This document shows, piece after piece, positions 1 to 6,248 of a DNA stretch of 14,333 nt. The stretch is taken from contig CALDWC010000029.1 of the NCBI GenBank assembly GCA_937923945.1, forward strand, positions 1 to 14,333, read 5' to 3'. Both the position numbers and the translations under genes were made by a program. The notes under the pieces were generated by a model. That model was given only the letters and a program-made list of their open reading frames with translations. It was not told where the DNA came from and ran no database searches. The stretch comes from an uncultured Treponema sp. Its GTDB lineage: Bacteria; Spirochaetota; Spirochaetia; Treponematales; Treponemataceae. Position 1 is the first letter of the stretch. Every line of letters starts with the position of its first letter.

Positions 1-21
1 CTTTGCTTTGCAAAGTATGCT

Positions 22-56
22 GTTAAACGGCGTCAAGCCTTTAATCAGCGTTTCCC
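22..56 (-). repeat. Dispersed ~34-bp repeat, copy A
   Basis: This copy lies 13 bases past the stop codon of the HU-like gene. Read on the minus strand it has the core AAACGCTGATTAAAGGCTTG followed by ACGCCGTTTAAC. It matches the copies at 11164, 13058 and 14277. Similarity to the 13058 copy extends further left (a shared CAAAGT-type stretch). It has no ORF of its own and no U-tract, so it is not an ordinary terminator. Confidence 0.7.
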
Positions 57-68
57 ATAGTAAATAAA

Positions 69-833
69 TTACCTAATCAGTACGGTATCGGGTGAAACGC
101 TTGAGCGAACGGTTTTGTTATGGGTAGTACCGCGTCCTGCTTGCGTTTTGATAACCGGAAAGTAGGATGCACCCGTTTTTAGTGTTTCCGGTACGGTAAA
201 CTCAAGAAAGCGATCCGTGTTTTTAAAGAAATAGCTTTCTTCTATTTTTATCCACGTACTTGCATCGTTATTGCAGGAACCGTCGGCTAACTGCGGTGCA
301 AAATATAAGCCCACGCTTGGGTCAGCGCCGGCAATTTTAACACGGCTTCCCGTGATACGGCAGGGCTTCCCCCGCGTTATCGAAAAGTCGTCTGTATGGG
401 TAAAAAGGTCTTCAATGCTGTATATAAGCGGATCCGTTTTTGCATGCAGTGTTGCTGAAACATCCGTTCGTTGAACCGCATTGACTGCGTCCTCCGACGG
501 AGTAAATTTCAGTCCGAAAGCCCCGCCCTCTTCGATATCCGTACCGTTAAAACTTCCTTTAAAACTCGGATACAAGATACCGACTTCAAAAACATCAACC
601 GCCTTTCCTTCGGCAAGCAAAGTTAAAATAGCTTCTTTGAAAAGCATTTGCGCAGCGACCAGCGCTGCTTCGTCAAAAAGCTTTGTCTTGCTTGCAATCA
701 ATGCAATCACATTACCCATTGAAGCGGTGGTTCGTTGTACCCGTGTATAATGTCCGTTTCCGTGTTTAAGATAACTTTTATGAACCGTAACATTCACTTT
801 ACCGCCGATTGTTTTTAAATCTTTTGTTTCCAT
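69..833 (-). CDS. HU-like DNA-binding protein with C-terminal DUF4469-type domain
   Basis: This gene encodes a 254-residue protein. The N-terminal ~125 residues look like the HU-type DNA-binding domain found in long HU-family proteins of Bacteroidetes and treponemes (one-per-genome HU is about 90 residues). They contain a basic HYTRVQRT segment and an ALVAAQMLFKEAILTLL helix. The C-terminal ~110 residues, with ITRGKPCRITGSRVKI and a DPSVGLYF stretch, resemble the Ig-fold DUF4469 domain. The likely role is nucleoid or DNA binding; the DUF4469 partner is unknown. No signal peptide or membrane segment is visible. The ATG is preceded by AAGGAT at suitable spacing. The gene stands alone, with a 222-base gap to the upstream ImmA gene. 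A 22-bp inverted repeat lies just upstream, and a dispersed repeat lies 13 bases after the stop. I judge the family from residue pattern only. Confidence 0.78.
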   Translation of the reverse strand: METKDLKTIGGKVNVTVHKSYLKHGNGHYTRVQRTTASMGNVIALIASKTKLFDEAALVAAQMLFKEAILTLLAEGKAVDVFEVGILYPSFKGSFNGTDIEEGGAFGLKFTPSEDAVNAVQRTDVSATLHAKTDPLIYSIEDLFTHTDDFSITRGKPCRITGSRVKIAGADPSVGLYFAPQLADGSCNNDASTWIKIEESYFFKNTDRFLEFTVPETLKTGASYFPVIKTQAGRGTTHNKTVRSSVSPDTVLIR

Positions 834-857
834 AAATCATATCCTTATTTTACGTCG

Positions 858-879
858 CTTGTACCTATGGAATTACAAG
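858..879. promoter_or_regulatory. 22-bp inverted repeat upstream of the HU-like gene
   Basis: The arms CTTGTA (858-863) and TACAAG (874-879) are perfect and separated by 10 bases. They lie 25-46 bases before the HU-like start codon. The spacing resembles a dimeric repressor site, and the total length equals that of the palindrome at the XRE promoter, although the sequence differs. No good -35/-10 pair was found here, so an operator role is only a suggestion. Confidence 0.3.
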
Positions 880-904
880 GTAGACGAATTTTAAAATTTT
901 GTAC

Positions 905-933
905 TTGACTTCGGTTGTCATTTATGATAGTAT
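905..933 (+). promoter_or_regulatory. Sigma70-type promoter, plus strand, overlapped by a palindrome
   Basis: TTGACT (905-910) is followed after exactly 17 bases by TAGTAT (928-933). The -10 element lies within an 8-bp inverted repeat, GATAGTAT (926-933) and ATACTATC (952-959), so a bound repressor would cover the start site. Both neighbouring genes run the other way, so this promoter does not serve them. The next signal downstream is a terminator at 966-1005. Confidence 0.5.
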
Positions 934-939
934 GGAAAC

Positions 940-1005
940 CGTTTGAAGGGTATACTATCCTGCATGCTTTGAGCTTTTAGTGCAAATAAAGGCTCAAAGC
1001 TTTTT
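940..1005 (+). ncRNA. Candidate ~65-nt small RNA
   Basis: The candidate is defined only by signals: the plus-strand promoter at 905-933 and the intrinsic terminator ending at 1005. The predicted start is about 7 bases after the -10 element. The first ~25 bases (around GAAGGGTATACTATCC) would be single-stranded, and the rest is the terminator hairpin. It has no credible reading frame. It lies antisense in the 222-base gap between two minus-strand genes. It could instead be a transcript stub, or the promoter could be fortuitous. Confidence 0.35.
966..1005 (+). terminator. Rho-independent terminator, plus strand
   Basis: A perfect 9-bp stem, GCTTTGAGC (966-974) with GCTCAAAGC (992-1000), is followed by TTTTT (1001-1005). 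The loop is 17 bases. The U-tract is present only for plus-strand transcription, so it does not terminate the ImmA gene upstream on the minus strand. Confidence 0.6.
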
Positions 1006-1055
1006 ATCCTTGAGCGTATTCCGAAACTTTAACACTCAAGCCACTTGCGGAATTT

Positions 1056-1637
1056 TCATAAAACAGCCTCCTCTACCATAGTATTGATAAAATGCTTTGC
1101 GATCGGGTCCTGTGCAATTCCCATCCGTGCATTCGGGTATTGCATACTTGCGTTATAGCTTGCCGCAATATATTCCGCACATTCAAAACTGACAGCAAAA
1201 GTATTGACAAGTTCATATACCGACCCTATGCCGAAATATGCTATTAAGCCTTCCGGAACTAATGCGCTTTTTGCAAAAAAGTTTGCTTCCGCTTCATGTT
1301 CCGGCGAATGAACCGTGCCTTCCGGTTTGATATGTTCAAGCATAATATGCCCAATTTCATGCATAATCGTAAAGTTAATCCGTCGTTCATTTTGTTCGTC
1401 GTTATAATAAATCTCATAACGCCAGTCCGGCAACCGTAAATAGGTAAATCCGTCATTTGATGCGGCGCTTATAGTCGAGTACTCATCCTCCGAAAGTTTC
1501 GAATAGGGGATAAGTTTTATATCCAGCCTTTCCGCAAGCTCAAAAACATCGATGGGAATGTGCGTATAAGCCAGATCCTCATACATTTCAGCAATAATTT
1601 TTTTAATTTTAGCATAAACAGCATTTGCTAACCTCAT
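1056..1637 (-). CDS. ImmA/IrrE-family zinc metallopeptidase
   Basis: This 193-residue protein carries the zinc-peptidase motif HEIGH at residues 93-97 (IMHEIGHIMLEH). The following EHEAEANFFAKSALVP stretch, around residues 113-128, supplies the third zinc ligand (a Glu) and is typical of the ImmA/IrrE family. The N-terminal part (PIDVFELAERLDIKLIPY) is the usual family lead-in. Family members cleave a partner XRE repressor in response to a signal, as in ICEBs1 ImmR/ImmA. The start codon directly follows the stop of the upstream XRE gene (TAA-ATG, no gap), with GGAGAA inside the XRE 3' end as RBS, so the two are probably translationally coupled. All catalytic residues are present, and I expect the protein to be intact. 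The target is inferred from neighbourhood to be the XRE protein. Confidence 0.9.
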   Translation of the reverse strand: MRLANAVYAKIKKIIAEMYEDLAYTHIPIDVFELAERLDIKLIPYSKLSEDEYSTISAASNDGFTYLRLPDWRYEIYYNDEQNERRINFTIMHEIGHIMLEHIKPEGTVHSPEHEAEANFFAKSALVPEGLIAYFGIGSVYELVNTFAVSFECAEYIAASYNASMQYPNARMGIAQDPIAKHFINTMVEEAVL

Positions 1638-1997
1638 TTATTCTCCTTTTCCGCTTCCCAAAAGCGAACGCAGTAGTTTTTCTTTTTGCTCGTATGTCAT
1701 CGTATTTGCATTACGGGCTATTATATCGCAGGCTTGGTTTACGCTTTGCGTTTGTTCGTTTATCGCATCGTGCATACCAAGCTCGGTATTCAATAAAAAA
1801 TCGGTCGTCGCTCCCAACGCTTTTGCAATATTCAAAAGAATCGCACCGCGCGGCTCTCGCTCCCCCGATACATAATTTGAAATAGCCGCCTCAGTCACCC
1901 TTGTTTCAGCCGCTAATTCCTTTTGGCTCATATTTCGCTCCTCCAACAAAGCTTTTATTTTATCAGCCATTGTGTTTTTGACATCTCGTTCTTTCAT
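1638..1997 (-). CDS. XRE/Cro-type helix-turn-helix regulator
   Basis: This small DNA-binding regulator has a canonical XRE domain at about residues 13-68. The segment MSQKELAAETRVTEAAISNY forms the HTH and SGEREPRGAILLNIAKALG follows. The C-terminal ~50 residues are a helical tail, probably for dimerisation or ImmA recognition. I place the start at 1997 (MKERDV): GGAGG at 2007-2011 is then 9 bases upstream. The ATG at 2003, two codons earlier, lies almost on top of the RBS. The gene forms an operon with the abutting ImmA peptidase. A consensus promoter and a 22-bp palindrome upstream suggest autorepression relieved by ImmA cleavage, as known for ICE and phage immunity pairs. No integrase or excision genes are visible nearby. 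Confidence 0.88.
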   Translation of the reverse strand: MKERDVKNTMADKIKALLEERNMSQKELAAETRVTEAAISNYVSGEREPRGAILLNIAKALGATTDFLLNTELGMHDAINEQTQSVNQACDIIARNANTMTYEQKEKLLRSLLGSGKGE

Positions 1998-2018
1998 CCT
2001 CATACTCCTCCAACTACT

Positions 2019-2050
2019 GATAATATACTATATTATTATCAAAGTGTCAA
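2019..2050 (-). promoter_or_regulatory. Promoter and probable operator of the XRE-ImmA operon
   Basis: On the minus strand TTGACA (2045-2050) is followed after 17 bases by TATATT (2022-2027). The -10 lies inside a palindrome with perfect 7-bp arms, GATAATA (2019-2025) and TATTATC (2034-2040). This is the classic layout for an autorepressing XRE protein. The 8-mer TATACTAT within the palindrome (2024-2031) recurs at 951-958 in the palindrome over the plus-strand promoter near 930. Confidence 0.7.
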
Positions 2051-2133
2051 GTATTTTATGTTATTTTGTTTACTTTTTTTTGTAAAATACCGCTTTTTAT
2101 CAAAAAAGAGACGCCTCGCTCCTCAGATACTCA

Positions 2134-2236
2134 TCTTACCACAGGTAAGACGATCGCAATACCAAGTGTAAGACGATCGCAATACCAAGTGTAAGACGAT
2201 CGTAATACCAAAGGTAAGATGATCGCAGTACTTCGT
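2134..2236. repeat. 23-bp tandem direct repeats with a leading inverted half-site
   Basis: Four head-to-tail 23-bp units lie at 2145-2167, 2168-2190, 2191-2213 and 2214-2236. The first two are identical, the third differs at two positions and the fourth is more diverged. Each contains GTAAGA followed by GATCG. Immediately before, TCTTACC (2134-2140) and GGTAAGA (2144-2150) form a perfect 7-bp inverted repeat over a 3-base loop, so the repeat motif also occurs in the opposite orientation. There are no spacers, so it is not CRISPR. It could be iteron- or regulator-like binding sites, or a neutral minisatellite. Confidence 0.75.
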
Positions 2237-2476
2237 GTCATTCTGATCAAAACGAAGAATGCTATGACGGATTGTACGAAAAACATTCTCTCATTACAGT
2301 TTTAGTTTTTTTTTGCTATACTCATAGCTCATGAGACCCGTACACAAAACACAAAACTTTTATAAAAAGGAGCTTGATAAAGTGGCGAATATAATCTAGA
2401 ATACTATTCAAAATTGAATGGGTGTAATCGCCGATTTGGCGGAACTGTACTATAGAAATGCAATGAGGGGACAGGC
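2237..2476. other. Intergenic leader before the ABC exporter
   Basis: This AT-rich stretch separates the tandem repeats from the exporter gene. It holds a possible -10 (TATAAT, 2390-2395) without a convincing -35, the small palindrome ATTCAA/TTGAAT (2406-2419), a short CGCC/GGCG hairpin (2429-2441) and the exporter RBS GAGGGG (2465-2470). No gene of normal size is present. Confidence 0.4.
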
Positions 2477-2480
2477 ATGA
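2418..2480 (+). CDS. Possible 20-residue leader peptide overlapping the exporter start
   Basis: A short ORF encodes MGVIADLAELYYRNAMRGQA. Its TGA overlaps the exporter ATG in an ATGA arrangement, the usual geometry for translational coupling. Short peptides upstream of exporters are sometimes their cargo, but this one has no double-glycine leader and no clear RBS of its own. It may be chance; I list it because of the stop-start overlap. Confidence 0.15.
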   Translation: MGVIADLAELYYRNAMRGQA

Positions 2481-2875
2481 TAGATGAGTTTTATAAAAGA
2501 TATTATAGTTGGAAAGAAGTTTTTTTATTTTCACTGCTTACCAGTATCGGTATGGCGGCTATTTATTTTGTACCGCAAATTAACCGTTTTGTCATTGATG
2601 AAATTGCCATAAATAAAAAATTAATTAACATCCCAATGGCAATTTTGATCACGGTAGTATGTCTGTCGGTGATACATCTCTATCTTTTGTTTTTCCCCAA
2701 TTTCTTTGCCTCAATAAATCAATGCCGTGTTGAAAGAAAAATTAGAAAAGATTTAGTAAAAAAATATTTAAGTATGCCGAATTATGAGTATTTAAAATTT
2801 GATAAAGCTTTTTTGTTAAATCTTTTTTTAGTGATTCTTACAGTGCAACTGCAACACTCATTACATTGCGGGTAG
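2477..2875 (+). CDS. ABC exporter, N-terminal transmembrane part (before frame break)
   Basis: This is the first part of an ABCB-type half-transporter. Residues 12-31 and about 49-73 are hydrophobic membrane helices. They are followed by CRVERKIRKDLVKKYLSMP, the cytoplasmic coupling region typical of exporter TMDs. The ATG has GAGGGG 6 bases upstream. The frame is correct up to NLFL at the 7-T run (2823-2829). After it the frame reads LVILTVQLQHS and stops at 2875, which is not transporter-like. The correct continuation lies in the -1 frame from AGT at 2830. There is no N-terminal C39 peptidase domain, so a GG-leader peptide would need processing elsewhere. The substrate is unknown. Taken with the following part the gene would encode about 545 residues, a normal exporter length. 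Confidence 0.75.
   Translation: MIDEFYKRYYSWKEVFLFSLLTSIGMAAIYFVPQINRFVIDEIAINKKLINIPMAILITVVCLSVIHLYLLFFPNFFASINQCRVERKIRKDLVKKYLSMPNYEYLKFDKAFLLNLFLVILTVQLQHSLHCG
2823..2830 (+). other. U_UUU_UUA slippery heptamer at the exporter frame break
   Basis: The zero frame reads CTT TTT TTA. The last T of CTT plus TTT TTA makes the heptamer T_TTT_TTA, the same as the HIV-1 gag-pol slip site. A -1 slip continues with AGT at 2830, exactly the frame of the rest of the exporter. The 7-T run could equally be a phase-variable or miscounted homopolymer (8 Ts also restore the frame). No strong downstream stem-loop was found. Confidence 0.5.
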
Positions 2876-4113
2876 CGAAAATAAACTCAATTATTCAGTT
2901 TTCAGTTTTTTGTATAATTGTTCTTTTTACTAATTGGAAATTGGCTCTTACTTCTCTTATTTTTATTCCGCTGTATTTTATCGCAATTATGCTGTCCAGA
3001 AAAAACTTGCATACTCTTTCAAAGCAGAGCCAGAAAAAAAATGATGATTGTGTTGCCATCACCAATTCCATAATCAATGGAAAGCCGCAAATCACTATCG
3101 TTAATGCCGAAAAATTTTTTATAGAAAAACAAAATTTGATACAAGAAAATTACTTTTCCGCAAGACTGAAATCCGAATTCTTTTTTGTTCTTTTACAGCG
3201 AATTCCTTCTTTTGTACAGGCAGTTACGCCTCTGATTATTTTGATACTCGGAGCGAATTTGGTTCGGCAGGATGAAATAACAGTGGGAACACTGGTTATG
3301 TTTGTTCAATATGTGGGTATGATGTTTGAGCCCATTGAAGGATTGGCGCAACTTTTGGCATTTAAAAATCAGAATACTCCGGCTTTTGAGCGGCTATCAA
3401 AAGTTTTGTTTGCTAACCACAATGTAAAGTGCCTACCGATGACAAAGGGCAATACACAAAAATCACGAATCTCGAATATAGATGTGTACACAAATGCAAA
3501 TGAACTTTTGTTTTCGATTGATGACTTAGACTTTAATGAAACCGGAATTTATTGTATAAAAGGTGAAAACGGGGCTGGGAAAACAACATTTATAAATTTA
3601 CTTTGCGCACTTTATGATCCCGCTTGTTTTAAATTACAATCGGAACATTCGGTATTTGAAATTTCTGAAAATTTTAACTCAAAAAGCTATTTGTATCATC
3701 CGCATTTTTTCTTTGAAGGAACCGTAAAGGACAATATTTTACTTGGGGAAAAATTTAGTGATCAACAATTGCGGGACCTTTGCAATGTTTTTAATTTTGA
3801 AAAGTTTTTAGATAAAGAAGTGAAAACCAATCCTATAAATCTTTCCGACGGTGAGCAACAAAAACTTTGTTTGATACGCGTACTGATACGAAACAAGAAA
3901 ACGATAATTTTAGATGAACCTGAAAAAAGTCTCGATTCTATTTCAATTCAAAATTTACGTACACTGATTGTTAAATTAAAACAAGATCATCTTATCTTGA
4001 TCATTACCCACACATCGACATTTGATCAAGACGCCGCAGCAGTGTGGGAAATTAAAAATAAAAAAATGCAATGCAAACAGCTGAAGCACGAGGACATGAC
4101 TGAATCAATTTAG
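2830..4113 (+). CDS. ABC exporter, remaining TMD and ATP-binding domain (after frame break)
   Basis: This is the continuation of the exporter in the -1 frame. Reading from AGT at 2830 gives SDSYSATATLITLRVAKIN, the normal TMD sequence. The first usable start inside the frame is TTG at 2866. Numbered from there: membrane segments at about 10-40 and 115-155, Walker A GENGAGKT at 233-240, signature LSDGE at 326-330 (degenerate LSGGQ), Walker B IILDEP at 347-352 and the H-loop His at 382 (IITHT). The Q-loop glutamine is replaced by His (YHPHF, about 277-281), which is unusual. Walker A, Walker B and the H-loop are otherwise intact, so the gene has not decayed beyond the single frame break. That supports slippage or a recent mutation. 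The cargo is unknown. Confidence 0.75.
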   Translation, partial: SDSYSATATLITLRVAKINSIIQFSVFCIIVLFTNWKLALTSLIFIPLYFIAIMLSRKNLHTLSKQSQKKNDDCVAITNSIINGKPQITIVNAEKFFIEKQNLIQENYFSARLKSEFFFVLLQRIPSFVQAVTPLIILILGANLVRQDEITVGTLVMFVQYVGMMFEPIEGLAQLLAFKNQNTPAFERLSKVLFANHNVKCLPMTKGNTQKSRISNIDVYTNANELLFSIDDLDFNETGIYCIKGENGAGKTTFINLLCALYDPACFKLQSEHSVFEISENFNSKSYLYHPHFFFEGTVKDNILLGEKFSDQQLRDLCNVFNFEKFLDKEVKTNPINLSDGEQQKLCLIRVLIRNKKTIILDEPEKSLDSISIQNLRTLIVKLKQDHLILIITHTSTFDQDAAAVWEIKNKKMQCKQLKHEDMTESI

Positions 4114-4185
4114 GATTGAAGCGAGTTCAAAGACTTTTAGATAGGTTTAATCTTTTTATTTATAGAATTGTTTTACAAAATTAGA

Positions 4186-4214
4186 TTGAAAATTTAAGGG
4201 AAATATTTTACACT
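4186..4214 (+). promoter_or_regulatory. Promoter of the PstS-like gene
   Basis: TTGAAA (4186-4191) and TACACT (4209-4214) are 17 bases apart and end 20 bases before the GTG start. A separate promoter suggests the binding-protein gene is not simply cotranscribed with the ABC exporter. Confidence 0.45.
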
Positions 4215-4234
4215 ACAATCTAAGAGGTTTTTTC

Positions 4235-5407
4235 GTGAATAAAAAAAGTAAAACTATAATCACTATTGTACTTTTTGCCCTTGTTGCAATCTTGTTTTTG
4301 CCGATAGTGGGAGCGAGCTTTTTATTTCTTAGCTTTGAAAATTTGCCGCTGGTTTTTATCGTCTTACCGTTTTTGCTGATTGGGCTTATATTTATGCTCA
4401 TCTGGTTTAAAAAGGAAAGAACGTTCTTAATTGTGTTTTTTAGTATCGTATCTGTTTTTTCGCTTTTTTCTCTTTCTTTTTTGGGAATATATGTATATAA
4501 AAAGATTTATATTCCTTCGATAACGATTAAAGAAAAGCCGAACGGAAATGTGTATGAGTTTTTGCCGTTTGAAGAAAACTCTTTGGTAGCAAAACTTGAA
4601 GAAGAATCAAGTTTAAAACTGAACGATGCTATTCCGGTGCTTGATGGTGCGACAGCTCTTTTTCCGGTATATTCCGGTTTTGCACGAGCGTGTTTTCCTA
4701 AAGACCGCTGTACTTTAAATGAAGAAGGTTCCGCTCTTTTTTACAGAAACACCGTTGGATCGTACAATGCACTCATAGACGGGGAAGCTGATCTTATTTT
4801 TTGTGCAGCGCCGTCAAAAGAGCAGATTGAATACGCCCAATCAAAAAACCTAAATTTAAAACTTACGGCGATTGGAAAAGAAGCCTTTGTTTTTTTTGTA
4901 AACAAGGCAAATCCGATTGACTCAATAAGCTCCCGTGATTTAAGAAAAATTTATTCCGGGGAAATTAAAAACTGGAAGGAGCTTGGTGGTCCTGATTTAA
5001 AAATAAAAGCCTTTCAGCGCGCAAAAAATAGCGGTAGCCAAAGCACTTTGGAAAAATTTATGGGCGATATACCTTTAATGAAAGCTCCAAGTGATGAGCG
5101 TATAGATTTTATGGGCGGAATAGTTGAGCAGGTACAAAACTATCAAAATAGACGTAATTCTATAGGTTTTTCCTTTCGCTATTTTATAAATGAAATGCAA
5201 AATGCAAAAGATGTAAAAATTATAAAAGTAGATGGAGTAGCTCCAACAGGAGAAAACATTAAAAATGGCAGCTATCCGCTTACCGGCTATTTTTATGCTA
5301 TTAGCACGGAAAAGTCCAAAAATGTAGAAGCCCTTTTAAACTGGATACTTTCAGAACAAGGACAATACTTAATAGAAAAAACCGGTTATGTCGGACTTCA
5401 AAAATAA
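4235..5407 (+). CDS. Membrane-anchored PstS-like substrate-binding protein
   Basis: This 390-residue protein has three hydrophobic segments at about residues 8-33, 38-58 and 63-88, then an extracytoplasmic domain of about 290 residues. That domain shows the hallmarks of the PBP-like/PstS family: DGATALFPVYSGFA near 137-150, ISSRDLRKIYSGEIKNWKEL, and NSGSQSTLEKFMG in the anion-binding loop position. Family members bind phosphate or similar oxyanions, but three membrane helices in place of a signal peptide or lipobox are not the standard transporter component. It may be a membrane-tethered sensor. The start is GTG with AGAGG 7 bases upstream. No PstA, PstB or PstC gene is nearby, and the adjacent exporter-type ABC gene is not an import partner. 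It is intact and complete. Confidence 0.75.
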   Translation: MNKKSKTIITIVLFALVAILFLPIVGASFLFLSFENLPLVFIVLPFLLIGLIFMLIWFKKERTFLIVFFSIVSVFSLFSLSFLGIYVYKKIYIPSITIKEKPNGNVYEFLPFEENSLVAKLEEESSLKLNDAIPVLDGATALFPVYSGFARACFPKDRCTLNEEGSALFYRNTVGSYNALIDGEADLIFCAAPSKEQIEYAQSKNLNLKLTAIGKEAFVFFVNKANPIDSISSRDLRKIYSGEIKNWKELGGPDLKIKAFQRAKNSGSQSTLEKFMGDIPLMKAPSDERIDFMGGIVEQVQNYQNRRNSIGFSFRYFINEMQNAKDVKIIKVDGVAPTGENIKNGSYPLTGYFYAISTEKSKNVEALLNWILSEQGQYLIEKTGYVGLQK

Positions 5408-5428
5408 GACTTTCAGTATCTTTAAGTT

Positions 5429-5715
5429 TTACTGTATTGCTTCCAGTCGAATTGCATCGTCATATAAGATATTTTGTTCAGCTTCTTTTTTTTCACGAAT
5501 ACGGCGAATTACAGCACGCACACAAATATCAGTTAAGGCAATTCCTACCGAAACCCCAATAACGGTAAAAATATTTTCCTTTTGTGTTTGCCATCCTAAA
5601 CTCCAACCGTCGCATTAGATCCGATTTCGGCGTTTGAAATTTGGGCACTCCTTGACGAAATCACCTGAAGTAAAACGTCGGTCTTTATTTCGCACCGCCG
5701 ATTTTGCAGCAAAAT
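5429..5715 (-). pseudogene. Remnant of an unidentified minus-strand membrane protein gene
   Basis: Two adjacent minus-strand frames look coding. From about 5715 to 5599 one frame gives DVLLQVISSRSAQISNAEIG and then stops at TAG (5596-5598). The neighbouring frame continues with GWQTQKENIFTVIGVSVGIA and a basic, helical tail ending in AIRLEAIQ and TAA at 5429-5431. One extra T in the TTT near 5597 would join them. The joined product has one membrane helix and a charged tail. No start codon is present: the 5' side is replaced by the ParB fragment at about 5715-5726. The gene is unrecognised. It seems to be a host gene cut by the incoming plasmid-type DNA and then frameshifted. It faces the PstS-like gene, with 21 bases between stops. 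Confidence 0.4.
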
Positions 5716-5725
5716 AGCAGTCTTC

Positions 5726-6187
5726 GATGAAAGCAAAGCGGAAGATAAAACAGACAGCAGAAAAACACTCGGAAAAGAATACAATCTTTCCGGAGCATCC
5801 ATTGCAAGATATTTAAGATTAAATGAATTATCTAAGTCTTGGAAACAAGAAGTTGATAATGAAAAAATAGGACTGACGATGGCAGTTGACTTATCCTATC
5901 TTCCCAAAGAGATACAGGAATATCTGTATCAAAAGTGTGAAGAATTGGAGCTAAGCTTAAAATCAAGCGATGCCAAAACACTTCATCTGATGAACAGACA
6001 GGAAGAGTTGAATCAAAAGATGGTTACAACATACTTGCTGAACTTGAAAAAAACAAAGGTAAAAGAGTATCAGAATATCAAGTTATCTCAGAGTATTTAT
6101 CAAAAATTCTTTCAAGATAAAGCGAAACAAGATGTAGAAGAGGTTGTAGAGAAAGCTTTAGAGCTATATTTTAATCAGAAAATGTAG
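5726..6187 (+). pseudogene. ParB-family partition protein, N-terminus missing
   Basis: Reading in frame from 5726 gives DESKAEDKTDSRKTLGKEYN, then LSGASIARYLRLNEL and AVDLSYLPKEIQEYL. These are the central HTH and linker of Firmicutes plasmid/ICE ParB proteins, followed by a lysine-rich helical C-terminus. The N-terminal half, including the CTP/nuclease-fold ParB box, is missing. The frame is open back to a stop at 5666-5668 but is no longer ParB-like before about 5726. The only ATG left is at 5879 (MAVDLSY), inside the HTH region, with no good RBS, and would give a 102-residue stub. It is very AT-rich and lysine-rich compared with the met genes, consistent with transfer. It probably once sat beside a parA and the repA at 7678. 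Confidence 0.7.
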
Positions 6188-6248
6188 TATAATATACAAT
6201 AATATTAAGGAAAAATTGTAATAAATATTTTCAAGAAAGGGGGATGAC

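Noticed and set aside
271..750. Plus-strand ORFs opposite the HU-like gene
   Set aside because: They are reverse-strand shadows of a gene with clear domain content and have no RBS.
966..1005. Terminator of the ImmA gene
   Set aside because: On the minus strand no U-tract follows the hairpin; the signal works only for plus-strand transcription.
2145..2236. CRISPR array
   Set aside because: The units abut with no spacers, are only 23 bp, and diverge along the array; no cas genes are present.
5388..5618. Plus-strand ORF after the PstS-like gene
   Set aside because: It overlaps the end of that gene and is antisense to a more protein-like minus-strand frame.
5879..6187. Independent 102-residue gene
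   Set aside because: The same frame upstream of its ATG continues ParB homology, so this is the tail of a truncated ParB, not a separate gene.
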